Origin: Branchiostoma belcheri
Lineage: Eukaryota > Chordata > Leptocardii > Amphioxiformes > Branchiostomatidae
Assembly (NCBI RefSeq): GCF_001625305.1
Contig: NW_017803713.1
Location: 2,632,099-2,696,098 of the forward strand
Reading direction: 5' to 3'
DNA: 64,000 bases
In this document: in pieces, positions 48,730-62,700 of the stretch
Position numbering within the stretch: position 1 is the first letter of the stretch
Layout of the letters: each line of letters begins with the position of its first letter
Translations under genes and position numbers: made by a program
Notes under the pieces: model-generated
Told to the model about the DNA's origin: nothing
What the model saw: the letters and a program-made list of their open reading frames with translations, nothing else
Databases searched by the model: none

Positions 48730-51700
48730 ATGGGTTGGGACACAAACATAAAGCTTGCCGTTCTTCTTGGCTCAGCGACAGCTGCAGCCGTAACGTTAGC
48801 TGCTGTCTTCCTTTTCATGAGGGAAAGAGAGAAGAAGAGGAAAACAAGGCAGGGAAGTTACGTAGAAGTCGGGAAGGTGTCCCAGATCTTCCTGTACCCG
48901 CTGAAGTCAGGGCGAGGCTGGGATCTACAGCAGGCAGAGTCTACAAGGATTGGACTGAGGCATGACAGAGTCAGGGACAGGTGGCTGCGTTTGTTTGGCT
49001 AAAATTTATTGGTAGATTTGTAACGTGTTACTATTTATTGTAAGCTCCATGTTAAAATTTAGCAAAAATCTGAGTTCAGGGGTAAGAATCTTTCTAAAAT
49101 CCTTAATTGATCGTTATCAGTCAAATTCTTAGTGAAGGGTTCCTACTCACTAGGTCAAAGTGAGAATTATAGAACAATTACATGAAGGGTCATCCCTGCA
49201 AGTGAAAGTGAAAGTAATGAAGTGGTTTGAGGAATAAAAGGTTACTGCAATCCTCTTTAACTAGAAGTACTTGCAGCACACGTTTTGTAATATTCAGGTC
49301 TTTAATGAAATTACAGTGTGAACTAGTATGTTCACGTTGTGTGGGAATCACTGTGCAAAACATGACTTCTCTAGAAACTGTATACATGTATGTGCATTTT
49401 ATACTTTCTTCTTTAAAACACTTTTATCCTATCACCAGGCAGTGGATGATAGTAGATGAAAGAAATGACTTCATCACGGCCAGGCAGGAGCGGACGCTGG
49501 TCCTGGTGACGTCCAGGCTGGACCCTGATGGTCACCTGAGTCTGGACGCACCAGGTATGCCCACCCTGAAGGTACCTGTTGGCCTGACAGAGGGGATGGT
49601 GGTCAAGGCAAGGTAACATGTTGGATAAAATAGTACATTTTGTTGATTTTTGCACAGCTATTATCTACCTTTAATTCTAACAGGCAAACTTTATACCGGT
49701 ACTAGTAGTAGAGTATAAAGCAATCCAACTTTTGGATCACAAGGGTTGGAATCGAAACCAGGCCCACATGTTGCAAGTCTTGACCTCAATATGTATGCAA
49801 CGAGAAAATTGACTTTCGTCATTGTCATTATCACACATTGAGGTTATATAGGGCCAGTACATACTGCATGTTCATCATCTTTTCAGAGTATGGGGACAGG
49901 AAGGGGAGGCCATTGACTGTGGTGATGAGGCTGCAGACTGGTGCTCCACCTACCTGAAGAAACCAAACTGCAGGCTGTGCTACTGTGCTGACCACCTCAG
50001 GAAGAGGCGGCTGGAAGACGATGCAGACTACGGAAATCTGGCCAAACCCGGGGAGGAGGTCTGGGTTTGAACTTTAGAAATGAACGAATGTTGAACTTGA
50101 GATGGAACTTGTTTGATTTGTTACTTCCGTAAGTACTTAGTAACTAACAAGCTTAGAAGGAAACTAGCGACAACTCTATGAACTTGCATATGCAAGAAGA
50201 ATTTGATTGAAGTTTTGACATTTATTGCATCCCCTGAAACACTTCTGCTTTATTTCATGGACAACATTTCTGCCCTCATTGATTTGGGCCTGTTTGCTTG
50301 TCTTGACAGATGGACTTGATAATAAAATGTTCAAAACTGCTGCAGGTGGGGTTCCAAGACTTAGGTCAATACTTGATGATATCAGAAGCTTCCCTGGACA
50401 ACCTTAATGCCAAGTTAGAACAGCCGGTCACAAGCAGAAACTTCCGACCAAACATCATGGTGTCTGGGTGTGCTACTCATGCTGAGGTAAGTAGCTGCTT
50501 TCTTTGTTTTTGTTCAAAGGAAAATCTGAGACATACATTTTTATATGGTCTGGTCACCTAACAGTGTAACCAGTGATTACTACATAAATATAACCATTGT
50601 AACTTATAATGAGAGCTAAAAAAATCAGAGCTGCTATTATTAACCATTAAACTCTACTTTCAGGATTCTTGGAAATTTGTTAAAATAGGAGATGCTGAGT
50701 TCAGAGCACTTAAACCATGTACAAGGTACTAAACATTTTAACATATTCCGCAACCATAATTTGACTTACACATATGTATTTTTTTTTGTCTCGTTTAGGC
50801 CACACCAATTTAATTTGTTGGTTCTCGGATTTTTTCAGAAAAAATATGAAGCGACAGGGCGAAAAAAAATAAAAACAGGTCTAGGCATCCTATTATAGGC
50901 TTAAATGCTACAAAATGAGCCATGAAGTCAACACAAAAGGCTGGGTTAAAATTTAAACATTGAATTTTGAACTTTTAATCAAACCACTGCAATGATAGAT
51001 GGGAAAACTGTAACAACTAGGAAGAAAAGGACTTTCCTCAACTGTTGTGGGGCAAAACATGAGCATTTTTCAGTTGATTCAGGACTAGAGTCAATTTTTT
51101 TTTTTTTGCAAATCAGAAAAAAACGAAGAGGCGAATCCGAGAACCAACAAATTAAATTGGTGTGGCCTTAATGTTTTTACTTGGTGCACACATACTTGAT
51201 TTGTATTTGTAATGGCATGACTAGACTATGGGCGTTTTACCACATATACACAATTCTGCTCTACTTTTTCCAGGTGTGTCCTCACAACCATTGATCCTGA
51301 AACAGGAGTCAGGATGGGAGCAGAGCCTCTTAAAACATTGAGGAGGTATGATCTTGGCTTTATTGCATCTATCATTTAAAAGGGAATACACGTATCACAT
51401 TGTATGTGCATGGTGCATAAGCCTGTCTACTGTATTTTCCATGTCATGAAGCTAAATTGATGTGCCCTGTACTGATTTAAGGAGTAAATATTGTCTGTTG
51501 ATTCATAGTCATCCAAAATTCTACTGATGGCTCTTGATAGATTTCTTTGGACCTGGAAGGAGAACTGTGGTTATATGTTTGATTTTGAAAAGCATTACTA
51601 GCAGCTGATTACTAGAAACATTGCTGATGAAATAAAATGATTTTTCATTCAATCTATTTTCACACAATTCACCTACAGGTATCGTCAAACATATGGACCA

Positions 51701-51805
51701 CTCAGAAAGCTGATAGGCGACACTCCACTGTTTGGGACCAACCTAGTGACAGAGAAGGAAGGGACGATCCATGTGGGAGACACTGTGTTTGCCTCATATG
51801 ACTGA
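48730..51805 (+). CDS. MTARC: Mitochondrial amidoxime-reducing component (MOSC protein)
   Basis: A molybdenum enzyme of the mitochondrial outer membrane that reduces N-hydroxylated compounds with cytochrome b5 and its reductase. Seven exons (48730-48980, 49439-49612, 49887-50058, 50346-50486, 50664-50725, 51274-51345, 51679-51805) total 332 residues, the usual length. The N-terminus has a membrane anchor (LAVLLGSATAAAVTLAAVFL) and then basic residues. The MOSC N-terminal barrel has VSQIFLYPLKSGRGW and DFITARQERTLVLV. The MOSC core has VWGQEGEAIDCGDEAADW, NFRPNIMVSG, the Cys motif LKPCTRC (Cys 265 and 268) that carries the Mo ligand, VLTTIDPETG and LFGTNL. The donor after exon 3 is GTCTGG, unusual but phase-consistent. 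The fifth intron holds a MITE. Confidence 0.95.
50798..51167. mobile_element. Tourist/PIF-Harbinger-like MITE (370 bp)
   Basis: Perfect 34-bp terminal inverted repeats start GGCCACACCAATTTAATTTG and are flanked by TTA on both sides (50795-50797 and 51168-51170). The first 9 bases and the internal GGGCGAAAAAAA stretch match the element at 5398-5806, so the two are one family. It lies in an MTARC intron. Confidence 0.87.
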
Positions 51806-53705
51806 GACAAGTCATGCAGTGCTGCTGCTGATGCACTGTAAGGAACATCTGCATTCCACCATTCTTCATTTGAATGAACTGTTTTATTTCTAGTTTTAGA
51901 ATTTTTCCTGTATGAGGACTACTCATCTAAGTCATTTTGTGTATTGGCATCCTTTTTAGGCTTCATATTTATTAGAAATCAATGTAGCAAGAGTTCATAA
52001 TATATGTAGGCATGGCTGAAGATCAGGTCATCTTTACAGACCCTAATATAATCTTCTTTGTCATCATGTTTTAAATAAAGCCAAGAAAGTGACACAATCT
52101 CCCTGGAGGAATTTACAGGATTTTAATACAACATACATGTATGTGTAAGATATGTGAACAATGTTTACGTACCAGGTTCTGAATCAGGATGTATCATGAA
52201 TTAAGGGTGAGGGAGGTGGTAAGTGCTCCTGACTTCTCTTTAAGTAGCAGATGACAGGAAAACATTAAAAGTGCAGAAAACATGCCCACAGGCAAATCCA
52301 GTCAAACAGGAAAGACGTCTAAATAAGACATGATGAGAACATCATAAGGCACTAGAGAACGTGAGGGAATGGACAGCAGAACTGTAGAAACATCATGGAG
52401 ATAGTGTTGAAGATAACGATATCAGGAAACTATCTGAAGATGTTGCTTCAAGTCTTCTACAACTGCAAGTAAAAAGGCATATGGGACAGATAAAGGACAG
52501 TTTTTAAGTTCAACTTGTTACTTTTTACAATCTCCAGTGTTTGTGATGGCAAGAGTAACAATGCTAACAATTCACAAGGGTATTTTTAGTTAGTTCTATT
52601 ACATGGTGCAAGTAGACATCCCAGCATGGTACACATCAAAGCAATTGCATTCTATCCCTTTCAGTGACTATGTACTGTTTTGGCATTCCACACAGTGAAA
52701 CCCTTTTCTACACCCTACTGTGTTTGTAAGTACAAGCTACATAATAATTAATACACAGACTGGGTAGGTATTTGCACAAATGGTTTAACCTACTACCTTT
52801 CCTACAATCTTAAGCTATCCACCTGCATACTGCAGTATGTACCTTTTGGCTGTGGATTAAATTATGGTACAACTAAGACTTAATGAAGTATACAGACTTT
52901 TGCATAGAACTCTTGAAAATTAAACAAATGATATCAATATCAATAAATTAGTAATATACATTATTTGACATAATCAGAATTATTGAGGTAAATATAAATC
53001 TTTGTAAAAATTTAAGATTTCTCTACAAAACTGTGATGCCAAAAGGGCAGTGGTCTTATCCATAGGCAAGGAGTGTTACTATTGCATTAAGTGTGACAAC
53101 TTTAAGTGGAGCAACAAGCTTGGTCTTGTGCTTTCTATATGGCCTTAAAGAATATCATTTATTACAAACTTGTTCAGTGTTGAAGAAGCATTTACTGGCC
53201 TGTCATAGTGAAAGCCACACAAGCTGTTTCAGCTGAAATGTGCTTCTGTATTACTGAAGTACAGAATCTGATGTATCGTCTACAGTGTGGGGAGCAAAAT
53301 GTGCATTTACAGCAATTACAAGGTCGTTGAAAACCTGAACTGACAAAATTGTGTACCTTGTCTCTATGGCTGGTACGTACACACAAAATTGCAACTTGTG
53401 TGAGTCATGTATAAAATAGGTGCTTGGCACAAGTGAAGTGTTTCTCCTTGGCAAATCATCTGTTTCCCAGTATGCTATCTGTAGTTTTCATAGACACCAA
53501 CATTTTACAAGTGCTTACAAATGGCTACAGTGAGGACATGTTTACAGTGCTGGGGCACTCACTTGATGACATACAGACTAAACAACGGAGTAAGGACTTA
53601 AACTGTCAGTCTGTGACACTACTGTGCATGGTCTTTTTTCTTAAATCTTTAATGGCACCATACCCAAACAGTGACTATTTCCTCAGGTGGGAAAATATAC
53701 ACCTA
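51806..53705. other. Convergent 3' region of MTARC and spectrin
   Basis: No gene is recognised. It contains the MTARC polyadenylation signal and a minus-strand AATAAA at 53163-53158 that may serve the spectrin gene. The last spectrin codons are expected near or inside the N run at 53706. Confidence 0.45.
52074..52079 (+). terminator. Candidate MTARC polyadenylation signal
   Basis: AATAAA 270 bases after the MTARC stop codon. Confidence 0.6.
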
Positions 53706-53725
53706 NNNNNNNNNNNNNNNNNNNN
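53706..53725. other. Assembly gap (20 N)
   Basis: Exactly 20 N, probably a placeholder of unknown true length. It interrupts the last spectrin exon. Confidence 0.97.
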
Positions 53726-56700
53726 GAGTGTGGTAACTCTCTGCCTGGGAAAGTGACTCATCTGTATCAGAGGTTGTAAAGGATGCATCTGCAGTAGGTG
53801 TGGGTGAAATGGCAGAAGCAGTGGAGGTGGGTGGAAACTCAGACACAGAATCCAAAGCTTGTGACATGAGCAAGTCCCCTTCAGATTTGGCCTGTCGGAG
53901 ATTCCTGCGCAGTACAGCTGCCGGACATGATACAGTCACTAAGTACTCTGTTGGACGTTCTGACTCAACTGCTTGTCTCTTTTCTGCTAAAGAAGGTACA
54001 TTTGTGTCAGGGTCCTTGAGTACTCCACCCTCAAATGACTTAGCTCTGGAGAACTTGGTCTTACCACGTACAGAGGAGATGTGTTTTGCTGGACCAGGTT
54101 TAGATGATCCACCATTACCGGACATAAAGCCTCCCTCTTCAAACATTTTGAAGATGCTGCGATTAAGTGGCTTTGGTGGGGGAAGTTTGATGGGCTCAAA
54201 GGCTGTGCATCGTGTAGGGGAGGCCACAGGGGTGCTGTCGGAGTGGGTGGTGCTGTCGGAGTCAGAGATCTGCACCAGTTTTGCGTGGTGCATTGTGGGG
54301 GACGAGGCATCGTCTGGCCTGGGTGAGTTTGTGGGAGTGTCCAGCTGGATCAGGTCTCCCATCACGGCTGTGTACGTCACTGACTCCTGCTCAGTGGGAC
54401 CAGGAAGGGACGTGGGTGCCATGTTCAGGTTGTCATTGAACAGTTGCACGTGATCTCTTGGTGACAAAAGGGATCTATGGGAGGATGTTGGAGTACGGGA
54501 GTAGCAGAAGATTGTCCATCTGTCTCCTGCAGGTTTAGCTTCGGTACCTTTGTCTTCTTGGCAAATCCCGCTTTCTGTTTTGGTGGTGATGGAGATGCCA
54601 TAGATGAAAATGGCAACTTCAGAGCACCACTTTCAAATAGGCCCTTGACTTTGTTAACAACGGAAGGGCCTTCCCGTTTGGGTTCAGGGATTGGCTGAAA
54701 TGCCTTAATGACACCAGGTTTACTGGGGCCTTGCCGAGGCTTCATTTTCTTGTCAGGACCAGCTGAGAATAAAAAATGGTTCACTGTTTGCACATACATG
54801 TATTAAGTTATACCACTAAATAACTATACCATAATATTATGCCATAATTAGTTTGATTGCTGAACACCTCCAACAATAACACACTCATAAAAAAATAATG
54901 TTGTCCATGACTAAAACTCAAACATGTGCTCCCTACCATGAAAGGACACCTGCATGACAAATCAGCTCAGCCATGAATTCAAGTATTTTAGAAATCACAT
55001 GTAATACATATCTAGCACTGACAATGTCATGTTCTGTATAGTATGCTTTTGAATGTTTCAAGTATATCCATGTGATTTACACAAGAAATTGTGCTGTAAA
55101 AATACATGTATAAAGCAATTCAGTCACTGGCTGCTCAGTAGAGACACTTGTTAAGCACCAGGTTTGCTTGAATGTACAAAAATACATGTTAACCATTACT
55201 ACTACTCACGAGGAGGGGGCAGGTCATCCTCTGGTATGGAGTTGTCTCTCCTTCTGGTTGGTCCCTGCAGCAGGCCCGAGGGGTCATAAGCAGGAACATC
55301 GTCTGTGTAGCTGTATGTCAGTGACGACGTTGTGCTGTGCTCTGATGTGATGGAAGTGTTGTCAGCTTCTCCGGCAAGGCTCAACACCTCCTGGAAGGGG
55401 TCCTGCAGAGTCCCGCTGCTGTCTGTCGTGGCTCCGTTGTCAGTGGAGCTTGTGGATGACCTGGCATTTGAGCTTGTGGACAGCCTTGCACTGATGTCAT
55501 TCTCTGCGGAACTTGATGAGGCCCTTGCTCTGCGGTCTTCCACCTTCTGTACCAGGTCATCCAAGCAGGCCTTGAAGTTGGCCTGCACGTTGTTGGCTGC
55601 AGGCGGTGGGGGAGGAGGGGCTTGTGGGGGAGGTGGGGGGACTCTGTGTGGAGGGGGAGGGACACCCTTGTGTGGCACAGCATCAGTGCCATTACTGTTA
55701 CCGTTACTGTTGTTACTGGTTTCACTGTCCATAGAGGCAGATCTGAGGGTGGAGGGGGTGAAGGTTCGACGTGGAGAGGTGGGAGCTCCACCTGGCTGTA
55801 TCATGCCTCCACTTTGGAATGCCTTAGCCCGGTTAGCGACAAGCGAGCCCACCTGTCTCCCGGGCGGTCTACGTATCCCCTCAGGGGAACCAGTCTTCCG
55901 AATGGGGATGTGAGATCCGGTGGCCTGGTTAGTAGGTGAGTCTCCCCCTCTGGAATGAAGTCTTCTAACACTTGGAGGAGTGGAGGCTGGAGGGATTCCT
56001 TCTGCTGAGGAATGACTAGATGTATCAGAAGGAAAGCGTGTCCGTTCTGTCCCAATAAGGGAGGCCTTTATGGGAGGAATTCCCTCCACAGAGGAATGGC
56101 TGGAGGTGTCAGAGGGCAGTCTGACTCTTTCTCCTGCTCTGAATGTGGTCATGGGTGGTCTGATGGCTGCTGGTGAGGAGGATTGTTTTTCTATGGGCAG
56201 TTTAGGAGCCGGCCTGCTGGGCTGGTCCGGCACTGGTATTCTAGTCGGGGTGGATGGCCGTGAGCCTGGGCGAGGGGAGCCTGACCTTGGTGATGCTGAT
56301 CGTGAGGATCCAGAAAAAGAAGCCTTCCTCGGAATCCTGGACGGACTGTCACTGCGCGTCTTCTTCAAGGCAGGTTTTCTCTGAGGTTCTGCATCCTTGC
56401 TGGCAGCAGCTTTTGGGGAGTCTGAAACAGCTTCCTGTTTCACCAAGGCCTTCTCCTGCCGTGGGGATGACGTTTCCTCAGGGAAGGCCGGGCTGGGGGT
56501 TTCTGTGGGGGTCGGGTACCTCCTCCAGGTTCTGGGAGCCTCAGGAGAGGTCGGTTTGGGAGCTACCGGGGGTTTGGGGGCCTGGGGCTTCACCATTTTA
56601 GCTGGTGGGGATGTCGGAGGGGAGGATGGTGCAGTGGACGATGACCTGGCACTTTCTGATGAACTGCTGGAGGGTGTGCGCACCTTCAAGGATGCAGGTT

Positions 56701-59700
56701 CTAGGGAGTTTGGTTGCTGTGCTGGAGGTGGCAAATCTGAAACAACAGGTAGCATATGAGATATGGAGATATGTCAGGTGTTCATATGAAGAGCATACAT
56801 CATCTATTGTCAGCAAGAAAATTAGCACAAAAAGACACGAGCAGTAGGAGACTTACTTGCTTGGATCTGTACTTTGCTGATCCACTGCCTCATGTCCAAG
56901 TGGGACTTGGCAGAGAACAAGTACTCCGACCCATCACATGGTCTGAAAAAAGGAAAAAGCTTGCTTGATTGCATGTTTGTTTGAATAAAGGGGCTCCGCA
57001 TCTGATTTTTTTACAGTTTCAGGCAGAAATGATAGTGCAAATGTAATGTAATATTAATTCATTGCTGTTTATTTTAGAGTAGCTGGTAAGAATCAGGTGC
57101 ACTAACCTGAGTCGGAAGACATGCTTCTTCTTGTGGTAGTCAACAGCCACTTCACAGGTTGCACCTTGGAGTTGGATGGAGGGCCCGGCTGTGGAGCTCT
57201 GTAATGGGGGGCCAGGGTTACCAATGGGTGCAATTATGGGACAACAGATTTATGATCTCATCATGTGTGCATTTTGGTCTGCTATGGTAGAATTCTTAGC
57301 AGTTCTGTTGGGTATCATTAGGTTAACAGAACAACAACTCTCTTTAACTGTGTTACAATTGTCACAGAGTGTGGGAATAAAAAGTTTTGAGAAAATTCAT
57401 CCACATAGTGCAGATTTCAATATCCTTTTCTGCCTCAGTCTGTCCTTTGCAAATATTAATTTGTTTTCTTACCTGTGTCCAGTCCTTCTGATCTTTGTAG
57501 AAACACAACAGAGGCCCGGAGAGGACAGTATAGTAACTCTTCCAGGCACGGACAGTTGACTAAAAATGAAAAGTGTAAAAGTATGTTTTAACTCATGTCA
57601 GTAGAGGTCATGATAATAATGTATTGCCAACCATAAATATTCAACACTACATAAAGCAAATGTTATATCATACATCAACCAAAATCCAGAATTTGGTATG
57701 AACAGTTTCACTAAATAAGATTCTTATTTCCGACCGACCCTTTTTCCATTTGGCTGCAGCTCCTGCTTCCTTTCTAGTGTCCCTTCTCTCTCACTCTGCA
57801 TGTCTGGTCTCTTCTTGCCGGCCTCCCCTTTCTTGGAGACTACTGACCTCACACTATCGTTAGGTAGCTCTACCACTTTTACCACTTGGGCGTCTTCCTT
57901 CTTAGCTGTCTTTCCAAATGGTGGTGCTGCCGCCACCATCGGTGCAGCTGAAGCTACCACAGTTTCACTGGGCAGTTCTACCTCTACAGGAGCTGCTGCA
58001 CCCAGCATGTCCTCCTTCTCCTCCTCTCTGGGAGACACTGGAGGTGTGGTCACCTTACTGGCAACAGGCACATGGACTTTGGGTGGAACCTGGGGTGCTG
58101 TTCTCCTTCGATCCTGGATAGCAACAAAAAGATGTTACCGTGACCTTTCCAAAGACCAAAAACTTAGCTTCTTCTGGACAAGTAGGTGCACTTCAGATGC
58201 AAAGTAACAGTTCAAGACATGATGTGCAATACCCACCTGAGCAACTGCTTGGGCAGGTATCTGGGAAGGTCCTCTTTTTGCATCTACCTGCATTGGCACC
58301 TGGACATCTGTTCTCTTTGCTGCCACAGGAATTGTCACATGGGAAGGTGTTCCTCTTGCCTGAAACTCCTCAGGTGCTGGCACCTGGACAGGTGTTCTGG
58401 GTGCCACCACAGGTGCTGGCACCTGGACAGGTGTTCTGGGTGCCACCACAGGTGCTGGAACCTGGACAGGTGTCCTGGGTGCCACCACAGGTGCTGGGAC
58501 AGGTGTTCTGTTTGGTTCCAACACTGTGGTCACCTGTCCATTCCTCTCCTGTTCCAGCCGGTTGGCCTCTGCCTCCAGACGTGCGTTTTGCTCAGCCACA
58601 AGCCTCTCCTTGGCTTCCCTCTCCTTCCTGCAAGGCAAAACAAAAAACAGGCTGATTGAAAGCACAGTCTGGTTTGACTGAAAGCATACACAGCCCACGT
58701 CTATCACTACAAGACTATTTGGTATTCCCTCCAATACATCATTCCATTAGTAGGTTAATCTTATTTCTTCCTACCTTTCTTGTTCTTCCCTGGCTCTTCT
58801 CCTTTCCTGTTCCAGTCTCCGCTCTTCCAGAATCCGTTCCTGCTCCCTCTTCCTCATCTCCTCCAGCCTCTGCTGTTCCTTCCTTTGTTCTTCCTCCTTC
58901 TGCAGTTGGGCCAGGTTTGCCTTGTGCTGCTCACTTCTTTGTTCAGTCTACAGCAAAAAATTACATGATATAGGGAATATCAACCCATCAAATAAGAGAA
59001 AAATTCGAACCATCAGTACATTCTTGATTGACATAAATTGTAACATCCAATGTAATAAAGACCAAAATTTGGTCAGAGATGTAAAAAAAATAGGTTGTTA
59101 CAGTACTAGTCTTTTGAATGCACACACACCATAGTTAGCCTGTTCAGGGCTGAAAATTTCTCCTCTTGGGCAGCTAGTGTCTTCTCAAAGTCTTCTTGCT
59201 TCTTCAACAGTTCCTCCACTGCACTGACTGAGTCCTGAGCAAACAGAAAAAAATCTTAAGAAAGTTGCATCAACACGATGAAAATATATCACATTGGTGT
59301 CACTAAATCAAGGAAACTTGATTATCAATTTGTTATCAAACTGTCCTAACAACATGTTGTTTCCACTATAACTAGACATTAATGCTTACTAAATCAAAGA
59401 TCAGCTTGGATTTTGATATCATACCATTGAACAAGAATGGAATCATAATACTCACACCATAGTCTGCGTCAGCTATGACAGACTTTCTCAGGTCCAGCCA
59501 GGCATCAGCCTGCTCTGCCTCCCGCTTAAACATCTGGAATAGACAGACACATTTCTCAAAAAGAGCAGAAAATTCTACTTCCTAATTCATAGGTTGAGAA
59601 GTGCAGAACCCTAATGCAGAGATTGTGTGAAGTGAAGATCCTGACCTGTGCATCTAACATGTTCTCATAGGTCTGTCTGCGCTCCTCCCACAGCTGCAGG

Positions 59701-62700
59701 AGACCCTCCAGGGCAGTGTTCAGTCGCTCCACCTTCTCACGCACCTGTAACATGGCAGGAGTAAAACATAAAATCTTCAACATTGGGGTGTTTCTATGAT
59801 GATTCAAGTTTGAAACAGGTCAATAACCTACCCTTAAATAATTACATGTAATATTTTTTTCATTATTTTGCTGCTATTGTTGTTTTCAATCACATATTTT
59901 GCTATGTAAGCTGTAAGACATTTGTCCCTTGCAATAAAAAAAAAGAGCAATACGATCATCATTGCATCAAGACCATTCCACAGACTAAATATATAGAGTT
60001 CATCTCTCTATTCAGTTACTTATCTACATGTATTTCACCTGGAAGATGTGACTTCAACATTAACATACTGACTTCTGAGGGGCTCAATACTACTAGAAAG
60101 ACCATAATGGAGAAATAATCTGTACAGTATCAGTAAGACCATCACCTCCCCAGCCAGGAAGTGGCCCTTGTCAATGAGTGCCTGTCCAGCCTGCACAAAC
60201 TTCTCAAAGTTGTCCAGCTGCCCGTCAATCTCGGCTCTGTGCTCCACATGACGAGCGATGATGGCTTCCACCCCCGACACGTCCTTAGCCTCCTCTGGTC
60301 GGGAAATAATGGCCTTCATCTCTTTGGTCCATGCCCTAAAAGAAAAGGTGTAGATTTTTAGAATGGGAAACTATTGACAATATCTTGGGGAATGATATGA
60401 GATTCAGGTATTCTACAACAGAGCGATTACAACAGATCCCTTTCATGCTGAACTTTCAAGGACTTTTCAAGACTTTAAGACCAGAAGTTCAAAGGAAAAT
60501 ACAAGTTTCTATACTAACATGAGCTCCCTGAAGTCGTTGAAGTACAGCTGTAGCTTCTCAGCCTGCTGCAGCCGATCCTTCCTCTCCAGGGCACTGTTCA
60601 GGAGTGCATTCCAGACGTTGGCGACGTCCTCACGCCTGCTGTCGATGTGGTGCCTGGCGTCCGGCAGGATGGTGTTCAGCCGAGACGCCTCCCGGTTGAT
60701 GCTGTCTACTTGGACACCGAGAGCAGCCAGGTCACGCTGGAAGGGTGGCAAACGGAGAGGTGAGGCAGAAGTACAACTGTACAGTACATTTCACAGGCTA
60801 ACAAAAGACGAACAAACAATTAAAAGGGATACTCAGTGTTCCACGGTAATGAGTGGTCAGTGGAACACTGAGTATCCCTTTTAATTGTTTGTTCGTCTTT
60901 TGTCTGAGGCTTTAGGCCTCAATTATATGAATCCTAATCCCAGAATGTGATTGCTGAAGTGGTGAGAAAATTTGGTGTATTATTGACAAAACAAGTAAAC
61001 ATGAAAGTGCAGGCATACTAAAGACCATGCAGAAACCAATGCAAGTAAGACTGGTACCTCAACTCCCTCATGCCTCCTGACAGCAGCCTGCACGCTGGCC
61101 AGGTCGTGTCCATAGTCCTCTGATGACAGCTGCATCTCCTTCTCATGGATCCAACTCTTGGTCTCCTCACAGTCACGGTCAAACGTGTGCACCTGGCGGG
61201 CTCCATCTAAGGCCTACATGGAACAGGAATAACGTTACAGCAATGATTCACGAATCAGGGCTTGGGAACAACAAGCCTAGTTGCTAGATGTAATATCAAT
61301 TGCGACAGAATAGCTGGTGTGATAACCACAGGGTGATACCAGAAGAGCACTGACCTCCTGTCTAGACTGGGTCATCTCCTTCAGCTCTGACCACTGCTGG
61401 TTGACCTCGCTGCATCGCGCAATGATGGCAGCTGCGTCGGTGTGCTGCTCGTCACACAGCGCTTTCCCAAGGTCACTGACAGAGGTCACCCGCTTCTCAC
61501 TGTTGGACACCTGCTGTACAAAGTCTGCAAACTTCTTCTGGAGGATCTGCAAGATCAAAACAAAATTGGTGCAAGTTTGAAAAAATACCTTTTTGATTTG
61601 AAGGTTTATTGGTACACTGGTGCCAGAGTGCTATAAGAAATCAGATCATGTAAAACAAAAACAAAAGTTAGGAAAAGAACATTCAAACTTGAGCTTCACC
61701 TGCACATGTTCCAAGTCCTTCCCATAGTCCTCTGAGGCAGCAACTGTGCCCTTCTCCCTAATCCAGGCACAGACCTCATCAGCCTCCCTGTAGAACTGGT
61801 ACAGTTTGTGACATTCCACCAGTCGGGCACGCCTCCTAACTGCTGACTCCTGAAGTGCAGCAAAGTGCTTCTGTGCCTGGGCCTACCATGAACAAGGGGA
61901 AAGATTGAGTTAAGAATAAGGATACACTGTTACGCAAGTCAGTAAGAAACATTTTCAGATCAACACAGAGGAACACGGAGGAAAATCATCCCATCTGTGA
62001 AACTATAATAACAAATAAATGTACACCCCAGTCAGTACCTGTTTCTGTTTGATCTTGGTTGCAGCGTAGTGTTTCTTGTCCACCAGACTTTTGGCTAAGA
62101 CAGCCAAACTATCCACGGTGGACCTGAACCCTTCCAGGTCGCGCTCAAGGGTGTCCAGCTTCTTCAGCAGAGCCTTTGAGGGAAAATGGCTTAAAATTAG
62201 CTTTGTTACAAGACATGCTAAAATTAAACCATTTGTTTGCTGCATAACAAACATCTCAGAGAAGTGTGTTATTCCATGCCTACCTGTGCAGAGTACTCAT
62301 CCTTGCCATATTCTGTGCTGGTGAGGAGAGGTCTTCTGTCATTCATCCATGACTCAGCCTCACTCACTTCAGCATAGAACTGTTGGTACACAGGGCAGGA
62401 AATATTAATATCAGTTCCATGTTTCATGTGGTAACTATCGTAATATGCAACACAAAATCTATCATATTGACATTGATAAATGACTTTCAAGAATGGTTTC
62501 CCTTTGTTGGTTACTTAAAATTCAAAATGGCCATCTTTTAAAAAGTACTATTTCAAAAGAAGCACCTTCTGTAGCTCATAAGCCTCTGCCAGTTGATCTG
62601 CCCTGTGTACTGTCTGCTGCCTGAGCTGCTGCATGCTGCGCATCAGCTCCTCCAGACGTGACCGGATGTCTGCTGCAGCATAGTGCTCTCCACCAATCAG

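Noticed and set aside
53800..54453. 217-codon plus-strand frame
   Set aside because: Antisense shadow of the Ser/Pro-rich last spectrin exon.
54479..54551. A 73-base intron to explain the spectrin frame break
   Set aside because: Splicing at the available GTACCG and ATAG sites does not restore the downstream frame.
55332..55913. 193-codon plus-strand frame with Gly/Leu runs
   Set aside because: Antisense of the polyproline spectrin exon; the Gly runs are the complement of Pro codons.
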